This document shows positions 11,440-21,411 of a stretch of DNA of 64,000 nt, piece by piece. Origin of the DNA: Prorocentrum cordatum (lineage: Eukaryota > Sar > Dinophyceae > Prorocentrales > Prorocentraceae). Both the position numbers and the translations under genes were made by a program. The stretch is taken from positions 1 to 64,000 of the forward strand of contig CAUYUJ010004568.1 of assembly GCA_963575745.1 (NCBI GenBank), written 5' to 3'. The notes below the pieces were generated by a model. It ran no database searches, was not told the origin of the DNA, and saw nothing but the letters and a program-made list of their open reading frames with translations. Numbering within the stretch: position 1 is the stretch's first letter; each line of letters opens with the position of its first letter.

Positions 11440-11990
11440 TCACTCTGGCCCACGCCGTCCCTGGAAACTTTCCAGGCCAACTCGGGGAACACATTGTCCT
11501 GTCCGGTGGTTAGGCGCACGTGTTCCCCCACAGATTTCAACGGCGGCTCGGATAACACCTTGTCCGATAGCTCGCCCGACTCATGTGCCGAAACGTCCGA
11601 CCACAGAGGCGCTCATGGACCAGCGCTGAACAAAACAATGTCTTCACCGAAGAGTCTGACACGACATCCCTTTGACCATCAGTAGTCCAACACAAATATT
11701 GTTCTGTTGTGTGGCCTCCAGAAAAACTGCCAATGGTATGACCACCCCTGGTGCTAGGCGAAACCAAAGACTGTCCAAAGAGGCTCACCGATATCGGTGA
11801 GTGAGACCAGATCGAAATCCTCGCTGCGGTCATTCTCACCCACGTGTTCCCCGAAGGCTTTCCAAACCGACTCGGGGAGCACGTGCTCCGATAGCTATGC
11901 CAAGCTCCAGTCGCAGTTTTGACACACAGGCTCTTCCCAAAAAGGCAAGGGCGGTGGTGATTCGCCGTAGGCGTCTTCTATAACGATAAC
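11440..11990. repeat. Dispersed CTCGGGGAAC / TTCGCCGTAGGCG repeat
   Basis: Two related pieces carry CTTTCCAGGCCAACTCGGGG and GGCTTTCCAAACCGACTCGG. The second is followed by GATAGC and GGCGGTGGTGATTCGCCGTA. The same order of blocks recurs at 19435-19625 and 20395-20530. The GATTCGCC/GGCG part is a small palindrome. Confidence 0.6.
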
Positions 11991-12156
11991 AATGGCCTCA
12001 GAACAGAAAACCGACGCACGAGAGCACGACGGCCTCAACCTGACATGTCCTGAGAACACCTCGTGCAAGTGCAAGCCACGGAAGCCCACCAGACCACTCC
12101 CTGGTGGCCCTGCACGCCAGCCAGGACGCCTCGCCACTGCTTGAAGCCCCTTAGAG

Positions 12157-12326
12157 TGACTACCTACCAGAACACCCCAACCCAACCCGAAGACCCGAAT
12201 TTCGGGTTGGGGGGGGGTAAGGGTTCCACACGTGTTTTTTCGATGTTTCCCGACCCCCCCCACACTGGAAATCGAGGGTAAATCTGAGCCTTCGGGTTGG
12301 GTTGGGGTGGTTTGGTGGGTGGTGAT
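12157..12326. mobile_element. CCCAACCCAACCCGAAG inverted-end element, copy 2
   Basis: About 85-90% identical by eye to 7298-7465 and with the same long inverted arms. It is embedded in a CAGCCCCTTGAAGCCCC-type direct repeat, so the flanks resemble each other, but an exact target duplication cannot be fixed. Confidence 0.7.
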
Positions 12327-12489
12327 ACAGCCCCTTGAAGCCCCTTGAAGCCCCTCAAAGCCCCGAGGAGCCGCGGCGGGCGCCTGCGAGGTGAAGCCCG
12401 CCAGGTGCACCCGCACGCACTCGCCGGCGAGGGCCTCGGCACGCCGACGGCGGGCACGGGGGCAGCCGAGGCCGCTGGAGGGCGAGGGA

Positions 12490-12690
12490 GAGAGAGAGCA
12501 GCGGTGGGGAGGAGGGAGGAGGGAGGAGGGAGGATGGAGAGGTAGGAGGGAGGAGGAGGAGGGAGGAGGGAGGAGGAGGAGGGGAGGCGGAGGAGAGGAG
12601 GAGGAGGAGGAAGAGTAGGATGGCGGCAGGAGGAGGAGGAGGAGGAGGAGGAGGAGGAGGAGGAGGGAGGGGGGAGGGCGGGGGGGGGGG
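12490..12690. repeat. (GGA)n microsatellite
   Basis: Purine-only GGA/GAG repeats of about 200 bp. Its complement gives Ser/Pro-rich open frames that are artefacts. Confidence 0.9.
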
Positions 12691-12917
12691 GCCACGCGGG
12701 GGCCGCGCAGACCTGCAGCCAACCCGAACAGCACGGGCGCGCGACGAGGGTGCGGGAGCCCTGGAAGGGCACTGCGACGCCTTGCGAGCGGGGCACGGCC
12801 AGCGAAGGTGGCCAAGGATGGACCAAGGAGGGCAGGATGCCAGGGTACCCTTGGGAAGGTTGCCCATCCTGACTACGGGGGTTGACTGTACACCAAGATA
12901 TCTGGGCCCTGTCCCAT

Positions 12918-13035
12918 GAGGCTTCGCAGAAACGCCACAGGACAAGGCATGGTGTATTATCATTTCCTGGCAGGTTCTGCGGGCGACGAATGTTGAAACA
13001 AAAATGTGCACTGCATCTGGGCCGCCGTGTGGTGC
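12918..13035. repeat. Dispersed GGTTCTGCGGGCGAC repeat, copy 1
   Basis: The blocks CGCAGAAACGCC, GTGTAT, TGGCAGGTTCTGCGGGCGAC and TGTTGAAACA recur at 14568-14690 in the same order and orientation. Confidence 0.55.
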
Positions 13036-13261
13036 TAAAGTTGACATTTTCCTGGCCCCGAGAACAGTCAATCCAGACCCCCTCGATTCAAGCAACAATC
13101 AGGACGGATACTTGTGCTCAATTTTCACTCTCTGGGAGCCCCATGCTGGGACTCCTGGCCGCCATAAAGACGATCGATGAAAGCCGTCCCCGGGGAATGG
13201 GTCGCAGGCCCTCGAAAGTGGCGACAGTTCCGCAGATCGCAGCCCCCCAGAGATGACGTAA

Positions 13262-13395
13262 AAGGCAAGAGAAGAGAAGAGAAGAGGAGGAGCGAAGAGA
13301 GGCGGAGAAGGGAAGCAAGAGAGGAGAGGAAGAGGGAAGGGAGGAGGAAGAGGAGGAGGAGGAGGAGGAGGAGAAGGAGGAGGAGGAGGAGGAGG
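13262..13395. repeat. (GGA)n/(GA)n microsatellite
   Basis: About 130 bp of purine-rich simple sequence. Confidence 0.85.
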
Positions 13396-13498
13396 GCGTC
13401 GGGGGTCCGGAAGCTAGGCCCCGTTTTGGATTGCTCGCGCCACCGCCCGTGCCCGGCCCCGCTCCGCCCCGCGCCCTCCCCCCTGCTCGTCACGTGAC

Positions 13499-13620
13499 AA
13501 TCCTCGCCGACCCGAGCATTGCAAGGCGGCGCCGGCGCGATTCGTGACATGACTGCCCCCCTAGACACCTCCCTCCTCTCGGTCATGCCCGTCATCGCAA
13601 CGGGGATCTGAACGAAAACG
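13499..13620. repeat. TGACRTGAC...GCCCGTCATCGC repeat, copy a
   Basis: GGCGCCGGCGCGATTCGTGA, a C-rich centre and CATGCCCGTCATCGC are shared with copies at 14935-15085, 15790-15890 and 55925-56030. Inverted counterparts are at 15410-15445, 54665-54740 and 56185-56265. The family tends to lie next to simple repeats. Confidence 0.5.
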
Positions 13621-13808
13621 CCTCCTAGGTGGGCTCGCGCCATGTCTCACATCCTATTACCCTTCCAAACCATCCCTTCATATTGCGCCAATTTCCTCTC
13701 AATCCGCCGCAACGTGTCCTAGCGGACCTGGAGTTCCGAAAAGGACCCAGTCCTGGCATGCGCCATCGGAAATGTAGAGTTGCGTAGGTTGGAAAAGGGT
13801 GAACGTTT

Positions 13809-14038
13809 TGGGGGGGACTGGCTCAGCGGGGAGGGGGAGGGCCATTGTTAGGGAGGGCATGGGGATGGTCATTGTCGGGGGGGGGGGTCGCTCGGTTGGG
13901 GGGAGGCATCGAGCTGGCATCGGCGATACGCCTCCGATAGATCGGCGATGGGCCCCCGATGGCGAATCCGCACGCCTCTATCGGTGATGCATGGGGGAGT
14001 GGGGGCCCATGCGTCCCCCCATGAGCCTGCCCCCCCCC
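13809..14038. repeat. GATCGGCGAT hairpin family, copy 2
   Basis: This shares block order with 2168-2352. Both ends carry GGGGGGACTGGCTC-like sequence in opposite orientation. Confidence 0.5.
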
Positions 14039-14208
14039 AACCCCCACGACGTTACCCTTCAAGGAAGCGGGGGGTGGGGTGGACGGGGGAGCGACGGAAG
14101 CTTGGGTGCGTGGGTCAGCGAACCAGCCCATGCTCTCCTCGGCAACACGCAAGGAGCAACCCTGGGCAAAACTGGCTCTTGGTGCGCGGCATTCGGGGGG
14201 CCGCGTGG

Positions 14209-14222
14209 AGGGGGGGTGGGGT

Positions 14223-14256
<34 letters not shown>

Positions 14257-14430
14257 GGGGGGGGGGGGGGGGGGGGGGGGGTGGGGTGCGAAGACCCAAA
14301 AAAGAAAAAAAAAAAGAAACCCAAAAGAAACAAAAGAAGAAAACAAAACAAAAAAAAAAAAGAACAAACAAAAAGAAAAAAAAAACAAAAAAGACCTAGA
14401 AACAGAAGATAAAAAAAAAACAAGCGCGCT
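14209..14430. repeat. Poly(G) run followed by A-rich run
   Basis: About 75 bp of G broken by T is followed abruptly by about 140 bp of A broken by C and G. Runs of this kind are hard to sequence, so length and interruptions may be unreliable. Confidence 0.8.
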
Positions 14431-14567
14431 AGGCGCACTATCGCACTGCGTCCGGCGATCGAAGAGCTCCAATGGGCCCGCACCAGAGGTCAATCCGGCA
14501 AAAGATCACTCTTACGCGTAGTCGATCTCCCCAGCGCCTTCGGGCGCCCGTGCATCGAGGAGCGTGC

Positions 14568-14690
14568 ACAGGGGTCTTCACAGAAACGCTGCCGGACCAC
14601 GTAGTGTATGATGTTCTGGCGGGTTCTGCAGGCGACAAGTGTTGAATCAGATAAAGAAACAGCGTTTGGGCCGCAATTTGCCACTGAATG
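14568..14690. repeat. Dispersed GGTTCTGCGGGCGAC repeat, copy 2
   Basis: It matches 12918-13035: TTCACAGAAACGC, GTGTATGATG, GGGTTCTGCAGGCGACAAGT, TGTTGAATCA. Confidence 0.55.
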
Positions 14691-14934
14691 GTGGACAAAC
14701 ATGGCATCATAATATAGTGGACGTTCTCTTAGGCCCGACTTTCGTCCGATCCGAGATGGGTGGGAGAGGGCACACGACCGACAGGACGAAGGAAGCCGAT
14801 GAGCCAGTGCCTGCAAGATGCTTCGAAGAACGGAGTCTTGATCGATCGATCATCGAAAAGCAACTCTTTTCATTGTTCGCGATAGCGCCCGTGACTTGCC
14901 CCGGCCCCTCCACACCCTCCCCCCGCCCCAGGCC

Positions 14935-15085
14935 AGATCACGATGCGCGCAAGCGCCGTCTGAGAATGAACCATGGCCTGGGGCTTTCCCAGACAGCGCC
15001 AGCCCGAATCGTGACGTAACTGGCGCTCTCCTCCACCCTCCCTCCCCCGCCCCTGGTCACGCCCATCATCGCCAGGGGATAAAAA
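14935..15085. repeat. TGACGTAAC...GCCCATCATCGCC repeat, copy b
   Basis: It contains an inverted pair (TCACGATGCGCGCAAGCGCC with its near-complement GCCCGAATCGTGACGTA), a C-rich centre and CACGCCCATCATCGCCAGGG, ending in GATAAAAACC. A (TCC)n tract follows at 15093-15178. Confidence 0.5.
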
Positions 15086-15092
15086 CCGATAT

Positions 15093-15178
15093 CAACCTCC
15101 TCCTCCTCCTCCTCCTCGTTCTCATCCTCCTTCTCCTCCTCCTTCTCCTCCTCCTTCTCCTCCTCCTCCTCCTCCTTT
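15093..15178. repeat. (TCC)n microsatellite
   Basis: About 85 bp of TCC/TTC repeats abutting copy b of the TGACGT family. Confidence 0.9.
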
Positions 15179-15462
15179 CCCGAACTGTGGGCTCCCACCT
15201 CGTGGGACGAGCGGGCAGGAGATGGGTGGGCGCACCGGCGGGATGCGCCCGACGGTGTCGGCCAGCGCCTGGAAGCACGCCTCCCCCGCGCTCGACAGCT
15301 CGCCGTAGGTGCTGTAGTGCTGCACCTCGAGGATCGGGGTAAGAGCCCAGTTTTGTATGCATCGCGACAGGGCTGGTGACTGGCCCTGGTCCCCCGCCCG
15401 TCCCCCCCCCTTTTGGTCACGTCACGATTCGCACAGGCGCCGTCTGGGACTTACCATCGGGA

Positions 15463-15652
15463 GACTAAATGTCTCCTGGGGTCCGAGTAGATGGTGTCGG
15501 AGGATCGCGCCGCATCGGCGATGCATCAGCGACGTCGGCGTGGAGAAATCGGACTCCACATCGAGCCGCATCGTCGATGCATCGTCGATGCATCGGCGAT
15601 CCTTCGACCCCATTTACTCCGATCCGATCTAGGAGGCCTAGAGAGACGTAAG
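15463..15652. mobile_element. Palindromic TCGGAGGATCGCGCC element, copy A
   Basis: The left arm has GGTCCGAGTAGATGGTGTCG and AGGATCGCGCCGCATCGGCG; the right arm is its inverse, ending in CGACCCCATTTACTCCGATC. GCATCG/CGATGC mini-repeats fill the centre. Copies B and C are at 22929-23112 and 43930-44114. It is a MITE-like foldback with no coding capacity. Confidence 0.7.
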
Positions 15653-15789
15653 GGTGAGGGTGAGGCAGCGATGGGTTTACATACAAATCGCACTGCATGG
15701 ATCGTGATTAAGAAAGCGTGAGCGTCAAACTAATTTCCTTCCCTCACCCCACTCTGGGACACCCCTCCCTCTGCGAACCCTCGATGCCA

Positions 15790-15890
15790 ATTCCTAAGCA
15801 TCCCCGGACGGCGCAAACGCGAATTGCGACATGACAAGCACCCTCCTCCCCCCCAGGCACGCCCGTTATCGCCGGGAGATAAAACAACAA
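15790..15890. repeat. TGACATGAC...GCCCGTTATCGCC repeat, copy d
   Basis: CCTAAGCATCCCCGGACGGC, GCGAATTGCGACATGAC and CACGCCCGTTATCGCCGGGA match copy e (55925-56030), which also starts with CCTAAGCATTCCC. Confidence 0.5.
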
Positions 15891-16009
15891 CTGTCTCAAG
15901 ATAGAGCACCTCAACGTTGGACGTGCTTGGCCCTTCTCGGGCCACCTGGGCCTCTTCTGGAGGCCTTCCCCGCTCTGGAGACCCTCGGGAAGTGGGGCTC
16001 CGCGGTGCG

Positions 16010-16195
16010 GATTGTTGTTGCGTTGTTTGTTGTTTGTTGTTGTTGTTGCTGCTGTCGTCGTCCTCGCCCGCGACCCGGCCCGCGACCCACCCGCGACCCA
16101 CCCCGCGCCCCACCCGCGACCCGCCCACGACCCACCTGCGACCCACCCCGCACCTGCCCCCTCACTCTTATCCGCAACTGCGGGGTACATTTGTT
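16010..16195. repeat. (TTG)n plus (CCCGCGACCCA)n minisatellite with a shared end motif
   Basis: A TTG tract is followed by about ten ~11-bp units of CCCGCGACCCA. The block ends with CCCCCTCACTCTTATCCGC and AACTGCGGGGTAC. The same end motif lies just inside the acceptor of the intron at 34717 and at 63060-63090. The unit array is the reverse complement of the one at 37629-37955, which also abuts a CAA tract. Confidence 0.7.
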
Positions 16196-16281
16196 GTATA
16201 GATCTAGTACCGTACAGTCAGTCAGTTCGACCGCATGACCTCATCCAGATGTACGTCGACCAATACTTGCAAGAAGCAAAA

Positions 16282-16612
16282 CTATGCAACAAACGAGTGA
16301 TAAGTTGATGACGGCGGGCTGGGCTGAGAAAGCGTCATGGGAGAGAGCATGAGAGCAACCACTTTGAAGGCGTAGTCGTCAGCGAGCGCCAGCACGCGCT
16401 TGACCTCGCAGTCCTGCCCATCGACGTACGTTACACTATCTGAGAACACCCCCCTTGCCGTGCAAAGCGCAAGGGCCAACAGGGCATTTCACACCACGCT
16501 AGCTCACCTCCTGGAAGCACGGGGCCGAACGTAGCAGCCACCATTCGTCCGAAGACTATGCCTTTGCCGAAGCAGGCGAAGGTCGCATTGTCAAGAAGAT
16601 GGATGGAGGGGG
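16282..16612 (-). CDS. Two-exon gene fragment, unidentified protein
   Basis: On the minus strand an exon (about 16612-16508) reads DNATFACFGKGIVFGRMVAA then TFGPVLPG. A donor GGAG|GTGAGC and an acceptor TTCTCAG|AT bound a 68-nt intron (16507-16440), and the frame continues as DSVTYVDGQDCEVKRVLALA and then DDYAFKVVALMLSP to the end near 16282. Composition is balanced, unlike the surrounding low-complexity DNA, and the join restores a single frame, so this is probably real coding sequence. I do not recognise the family. The true start is not visible; the ATG inside GRMVAATFG is one possibility. Downstream lies a P/S-rich tail of uncertain status. Confidence 0.4.
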
Positions 16613-17093
16613 GAGAACGAGGCTTCCACCGTCGCTTTCGGCGACGGTATTCGATTGGTTCGCTCACCTCGTGCCATCCTTTCCTCGTCGTTTCGCTCGC
16701 CCGTCTTCTCATGATTCCTGCCCCATTCGGCTGGAAAGAAGCGGCTCCTGAGGAACACGGGTCATGGACCCCACGACTTTACCCCAGGACCAGCTGTTCA
16801 TCCTGAGCCTCTTCGTTCTTACTTTCCCAAGCCCCTGGAAGAGCCCCCCCGAGAGCCTGTAAACGGTAACAACAAAAACTCCAGGCACGCGTCTCTCTCA
16901 TGACCCCTCTGCCTCATCTGGGGGGCGTCCAGGAGGGGCACGCCCCAGACGGGTCTTCGCAAATCATGGCCAGAGGCATGTGTGCGGCTGGGGGGGGAAG
17001 GGACGCACTGAAATCGGAACAAGGGACCATAAAGTCCAGGGAGATATCATGGCCCTGGCCATGAGATCCACCACACCGTAGTCATCACCCCTT

Positions 17094-17252
17094 GGCGGCG
17101 CGCACAAGGGGGTATGGGGAGGGGGGCAAGCTTAGTAGAAGGAGGCTGCTTCTCAGAAGGCGCCGGCCTGCATTACATCTATAGATACGGCCCGCGCCCT
17201 CTAAGCAGCACGGGTGTTTCTAAGGAGCCTTCCCCCCTCCCCCTGCCCCCCC
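17094..17252. repeat. CTTCTCAGAAGG hairpin family, copy 3
   Basis: Colinear with 7877-8045: GGCGGCGCGCACAAGGGGG, AGAAGGAGGCTGCTTCTCAG, GCCCGCGCC, and an inverted right end AAGGAGCCTTCC. Confidence 0.6.
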
Positions 17253-17587
17253 TCTGCGCGTACACCCGATCCTGGCGGCCTGTGCTGCCTGTTTGGCCCA
17301 GAGCACCAGTCGGCGGCGCCTCTGCAGCTACGTGGCCGCCCACGGCCGCGGCCCCGCCGACGGGGACCGCAGGGGACGACCGCGCGGTGCAGGGCTGGAG
17401 ACTGGAGACCGCGCCTGTGTCGTTCCAGGGAGACGGCCCTACGCGGGGCTGGGCGGTGGCGCCGGGGCGACGGCATCTCTCGAACGTCGGATGTTATACT
17501 CTGGCCAATTCCAATCAATACCCTGTGGATGTGTAGCTGTTGTCGTCCTCCCCTTCCTTCTCTTGGCTCAGCTAGTCCTCCTGCGCC

Positions 17588-17776
17588 GTGCCGCAGGAGG
17601 ACGAGATGCGCCAGGAGAAGGAAGGGGAGGACGACAGAAACAGACCCTGGAAACCTGTCGCCGTGTTTAACCAAACTCGAAATTCTTCCTATCCATACGA
17701 TCGGCAAGCCACATGCGATGACGATCTTAGGGATATGGCTTCAGAAACTGTTAGAATCCTTGAGATCGGCACCAAG
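17588..17776 (+). CDS. Possible single exon ending in a consensus donor
   Basis: The plus-strand frame reads PVAVFNQTRNSSYPYDRQ and then DLRDMASETVRILEIGTK, and stops exactly at ACCAAG|GTAAGG, a near-ideal 5' splice site. Composition is balanced. No downstream exon was identified, no family is recognised, and the upstream part contains low-complexity CCTCCT/GGAGGA inverted sequence, so the start is unknown. Confidence 0.22.
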
Positions 17777-18629
17777 GTAAGGTGATGCCAAACGTAGGGA
17801 TAGGGATAATGATGCTTCCCTCTGGTAGTTTTTGGGTGCCCTCCAGGCCCAGGGCCGTCCACGGGCCTCGAAGCCGTCGGTGAACAAAGCGACTCAGGAC
17901 GAAGAGCTGGTCTCGGGGGCCAGGGCCGAGTGAGTCACCCGCTCTCCTCGCCAGGGGCGGCGCAGAATGTGCGCCGTCGCGCAGGAAGCGCCGCCAGGGG
18001 GCAAAGACGCGCCGCCAGGTCGGGTGCCCCTGGCCCAAAAGGTGCCCCCAGGAGTTCCAAAGAGGCCCCCATGGGGGCACCTTGAGCCAGGGGCACCTTT
18101 ACTTTAGCAACCCCCGACCAGGATGCGAGTCGGGGATCTGCTGGCCCGGGTCAATACAACTCCAGGTCAGTCGGGCTCCTACAAGAGATCCTACAACATA
18201 TCCTGCAAAATCCTGCGCGCTAAGCCCGGGTCGATGCACCCCTGCGTTACCCGGGCGCACTGACTGACCCCCGCTTGCATTGACCCCCGTCTCAAGGCTC
18301 CCGACTTTTCCTCCGCTTCGACCTCCTCGGGCCCGTTCCGTGCTCTGGGGCATGATCAAAAAAGATCTGGGACGAGACGCTGCTCGCGGGGAGGGGGCCG
18401 GAATCCCACCAGCCCTTTGGGCGACAGGTGGTCTAACGAAGGTCTCTTTCCTCTTCCGCAACCCCTCTTCCCTTCGGGGAGGGAAGCCCTCCCCCCCTTC
18501 CCTGATGTTTTATGGGAGGGGGTCGCGATGTGTCGGAGGCTTCTTTTTTCTGCCATTGGGAGGGCCATTTTCTGCCACCCCTCACGAGGATCGTGGCCCC
18601 CAAGGGGGGAACGCAAATCTAGTACCCCC

Positions 18630-20360
18630 ACTCTTTCGACTGACCGCCTCCAAGATGGCCCCAAGAGGCCCTCCAGGGCCCCCAGGAGGCTCCCAAGAGA
18701 GCCCAAAGAGCGCCCCAAGAAGCCCCAGGAGGCCTCCAAAAGGCACCCGAGAGGCCCCCAATAGGCCCCCGAGCGGCCCCCGAGGGGCCTCAGAGAGCCC
18801 AAGATAACCTCCAAGATGTCTCAACATAATTAGCCCAAGCTAGCTCCAGATGGCTCCCAAGATGAGGCCCCAAGACCGCTCCAAGACTGCTCAGAATGGC
18901 CACGGAGGCCCCCCAGGATGCTTGAGGTGCCCAAATCCTTCAAACATGTAGCGAACATCGATGAATCTAGCCTTCTCGCCTTTTTGCTTTCGATGGCCTT
19001 CCGGGGCCTCAAGATGGCTCCAAGATGGCTCAAGAGGGCTCCAAGAGAGGCCCAAGAAGGCCCCAAAACGGCCCCAAGAGCGGCCAAGAGCACCCCGAGA
19101 GCGCTCCAAGAGGGGCCCAAGAGGCAATTTTGGGTACTCTCGAGAGGCGACGCTACTTGAAGCTCTGCCAGCCCAAGAGGCCCCCAAGAGGGCCCCAAAG
19201 CCCCAAGACGGCCCAAGAGGTCACCAAGACGGCCAAGATGGCCTCCAAGATGCCTCCAAGACAGCGAAGATGGCCCCAAGATGCACCCAAGACGGCCCCA
19301 GATGGCCTCAAGATGGCCTTAAAAATACTGCCCCAAAGGCCCGCAAGAGGCCTCCGAGACGGCCCAAGACCCCTCCAAGACGTCCTCCAGGAGGCCCGAA
19401 AGCTCAGAAACCACCTGGTCCGATAGCTCGCCTGACTCCCTGTTCCCCGAAGGCTTTCGAAACCCACTCGGGGAACGCGTGGCCCGATAGCTTGGCCAAG
19501 CTCAAACTCAGCTTTCGGCCACGCAGTCGCTTCCAAAAAGGCAGGGGGCGGCGGTGATTCGCCGTAGGCGTCTTCGATCCGCCGCCCCCTGTTGATTCAT
19601 CACAAGGGTGCCTGGCGTGTTAGACCCTTTCGCTTTTGGTGTTGGTTCTTTTCCAACGGGCCCTTTCGGCCCGTCCCGCCAGAGATGCGTACCAGGTGGT
19701 GCAAAGGGTTGTTCGGCTCCAGACGGCTCCAAGATAGCCTCCAAGATGCTCAAGCTGGCCCAAGATGGCCTCCAAGTTCGTCCAAGAAGGTCCAGGATGG
19801 CCTCGAAGACGGCACAAGAGAGTCCAAGATGCCTCCAAGTTCGCACAATAAACACCTAAGACGGCCCAAGACGGCGCAAGAGGCCTCCCAGAGGCCTCTA
19901 AGACGGCCCAAAACGCCTCGAAGATTTCCTCAAGGGCGTCCTGAAGAGGTCAAACTTATTGTTGTTCCTATGGTTTTTTGAAGGAGTTTGGCTTTTGCTC
20001 CTTTTCGGCATTCCGACGGCCCAAGACGGCCCAAGAGCTCATCAAGATCGCCCTAAGAGTGTCCAAGAAGCCTCCAAGATGTCCCCAGGACGATCCAAGA
20101 GGCCCCCAAGATGGCCCAAAGAGGGCCCAAGACGGCCCAAGAGGCCTCCGAGACGCCAACGGTCACCAAGTCGGTTCAGAGATGCCCCCAAGACAGCTTC
20201 CGACTGCGTCAGGTGGGTCAGGAACGCCCTAAGACGGCCAAAGAAGCTCCCAACGGCCCCCAAGCAGCCCAATGAGGCCCAAGGATGCCTCAGGCTCCCA
20301 GGAAACTCCTAGGAGGTCCCAAGAGTGCCCCCAGAGGCTCCCAAGATGCCCGTCCTTTTT
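18630..20360. repeat. Largest degenerate CCAAGA(N)GGCC array
   Basis: About 1.7 kb of imperfect CCAAGAGGCC, CCAAGATGGC and CCCAAGACGGC units, interrupted at 19435-19625 by the dispersed CTCGGGGAAC/TTCGCCGTAGGCG repeat. Frame is not conserved. Confidence 0.75.
19435..19625. repeat. Dispersed CTCGGGGAAC / TTCGCCGTAGGCG repeat, copy 2
   Basis: CCCGAAGGCTTTCGAAACCC, ACTCGGGGAACG, GATAGCTTGGCCAAGCTC and GGCGGCGGTGATTCGCCGTA occur in the same order as at 11840-11990. It continues into CCCCCTGTTGATTCATCACA, as at 10214. Confidence 0.6.
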
Positions 20361-20394
20361 TCTTCTCCTCCTGGTCTTCCCCGCGATCCTCCCC

Positions 20395-20530
20395 CCAGTG
20401 TTCCCTGAAAGGTTTCCAAAACGGCTGGGGGAACACATGGTTCGGTAGCTTGGTAGAGCTCCTGTCACAACGCTCGGCCAAAAGGCATGGGGCGGCGGTG
20501 ATTCGCCGTAGGCGTCTTCGATAACGCCAA
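20395..20530. repeat. Dispersed CTCGGGGAAC / TTCGCCGTAGGCG repeat, copy 3
   Basis: GTTCCCTGAAAGGTTTCC, GGGGGAACACATGGTTCGGT, GGCATGGGGCGGCGGTGATT and CGCCGTAGGCGTCTTCGATA match copies 1 and 2. Confidence 0.6.
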
Positions 20531-20669
20531 CGTCTCAATATGCGCTGATGATTCCTATCCGCTATCGCATGTTATTCCCAGATGCGCCAAGGCAGCGCCG
20601 AGACGCACCGCCGCGACTCTGATATATGCCATTATGATAACTAGAGAGGGGGCCGGCGGCACGGGGTGA

Positions 20670-21110
20670 AGCCCTTACGGATACGACCCCAAGAGGATCC
20701 CAAAACGTCCCCCCAGACGCCCTCAAAGGCTTCCAAACGGCCCGAAAGAGCACCAAAGCAGCCCGACTCCCAAAACGACCTCCTCAGGCCTTCGACGGCC
20801 CGATACCAGCACCCCAAGACAGCCCCACAAGTCACAGGACGGCCCCAAGACGTCTCCATATACGACCCCAAGAGGGTCCCAAGACGTCCCCCGGGCGCCC
20901 TCACAGGCCCCCGAGGCCTCCAAAAGAAGCGAAAGAGCCCCAATGCGGCCCGAGAGGGCCCGCCCCAAGGGACTCCCAAAACGGCCTCGTCAGCCCTTCG
21001 ACGGCCCGATAGCACCCCAAGACGGCTCAAGATGGCCCGCAGTGACTATCCAACAGGGCGCCAAGGCAGCCCCAAGATGCCCCCAACAAGGTACAAGAAA
21101 TGCCCCAACG
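20670..21110. repeat. Degenerate ACGACCCCAAGAGG array
   Basis: A variant of the AAGAGGCC arrays with a longer apparent unit: TACGACCCCAAGAGGRTCCC and GACGGCCCGATA each recur, about 180-200 bp apart. Confidence 0.6.
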
Positions 21111-21241
21111 AGCCTCCGTGCAGGTGCCCTACAATGAGATATCGTAAATCAAATTGAAGATGTGTTGGGTCCATCTTGGAATCGATACTGGAACCCTGTG
21201 TTCTCCCGGTCCCGACAACACTTTTGGGAGCCAGGACTCAC

Positions 21242-21411
21242 CTACACCCTGCGAAATGCTTAAGAAATCATGGGTTAAGAAATTCATAGTCTCAGAAATT
21301 GACTAAAAACCCAGAATGTCTATTCAAATCTTAGGATTCACATTGAAACATTAAGAATAATCGAGACTCTGGCCGAAAACTTGGGTTTTCTTAAGCATCG
21401 TGTAGAGTGTA
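21242..21411. mobile_element. AT-rich inverted-end element, copy 2
   Basis: The left end TACACCCTGCGAAATGCTTA and the right end TAAGCATCGTGTAGAGTGTA are inverted repeats of each other. The interior matches 6837-7011 closely. Confidence 0.7.

Noticed and set aside
18079-18096. Another SL-like string (CCTGGCTCAAGG on the minus strand)
   Set aside because: Only the last nine or so bases match, and it lies within a GGTGCCCC/GGGGCACC inverted repeat, so chance is more likely.
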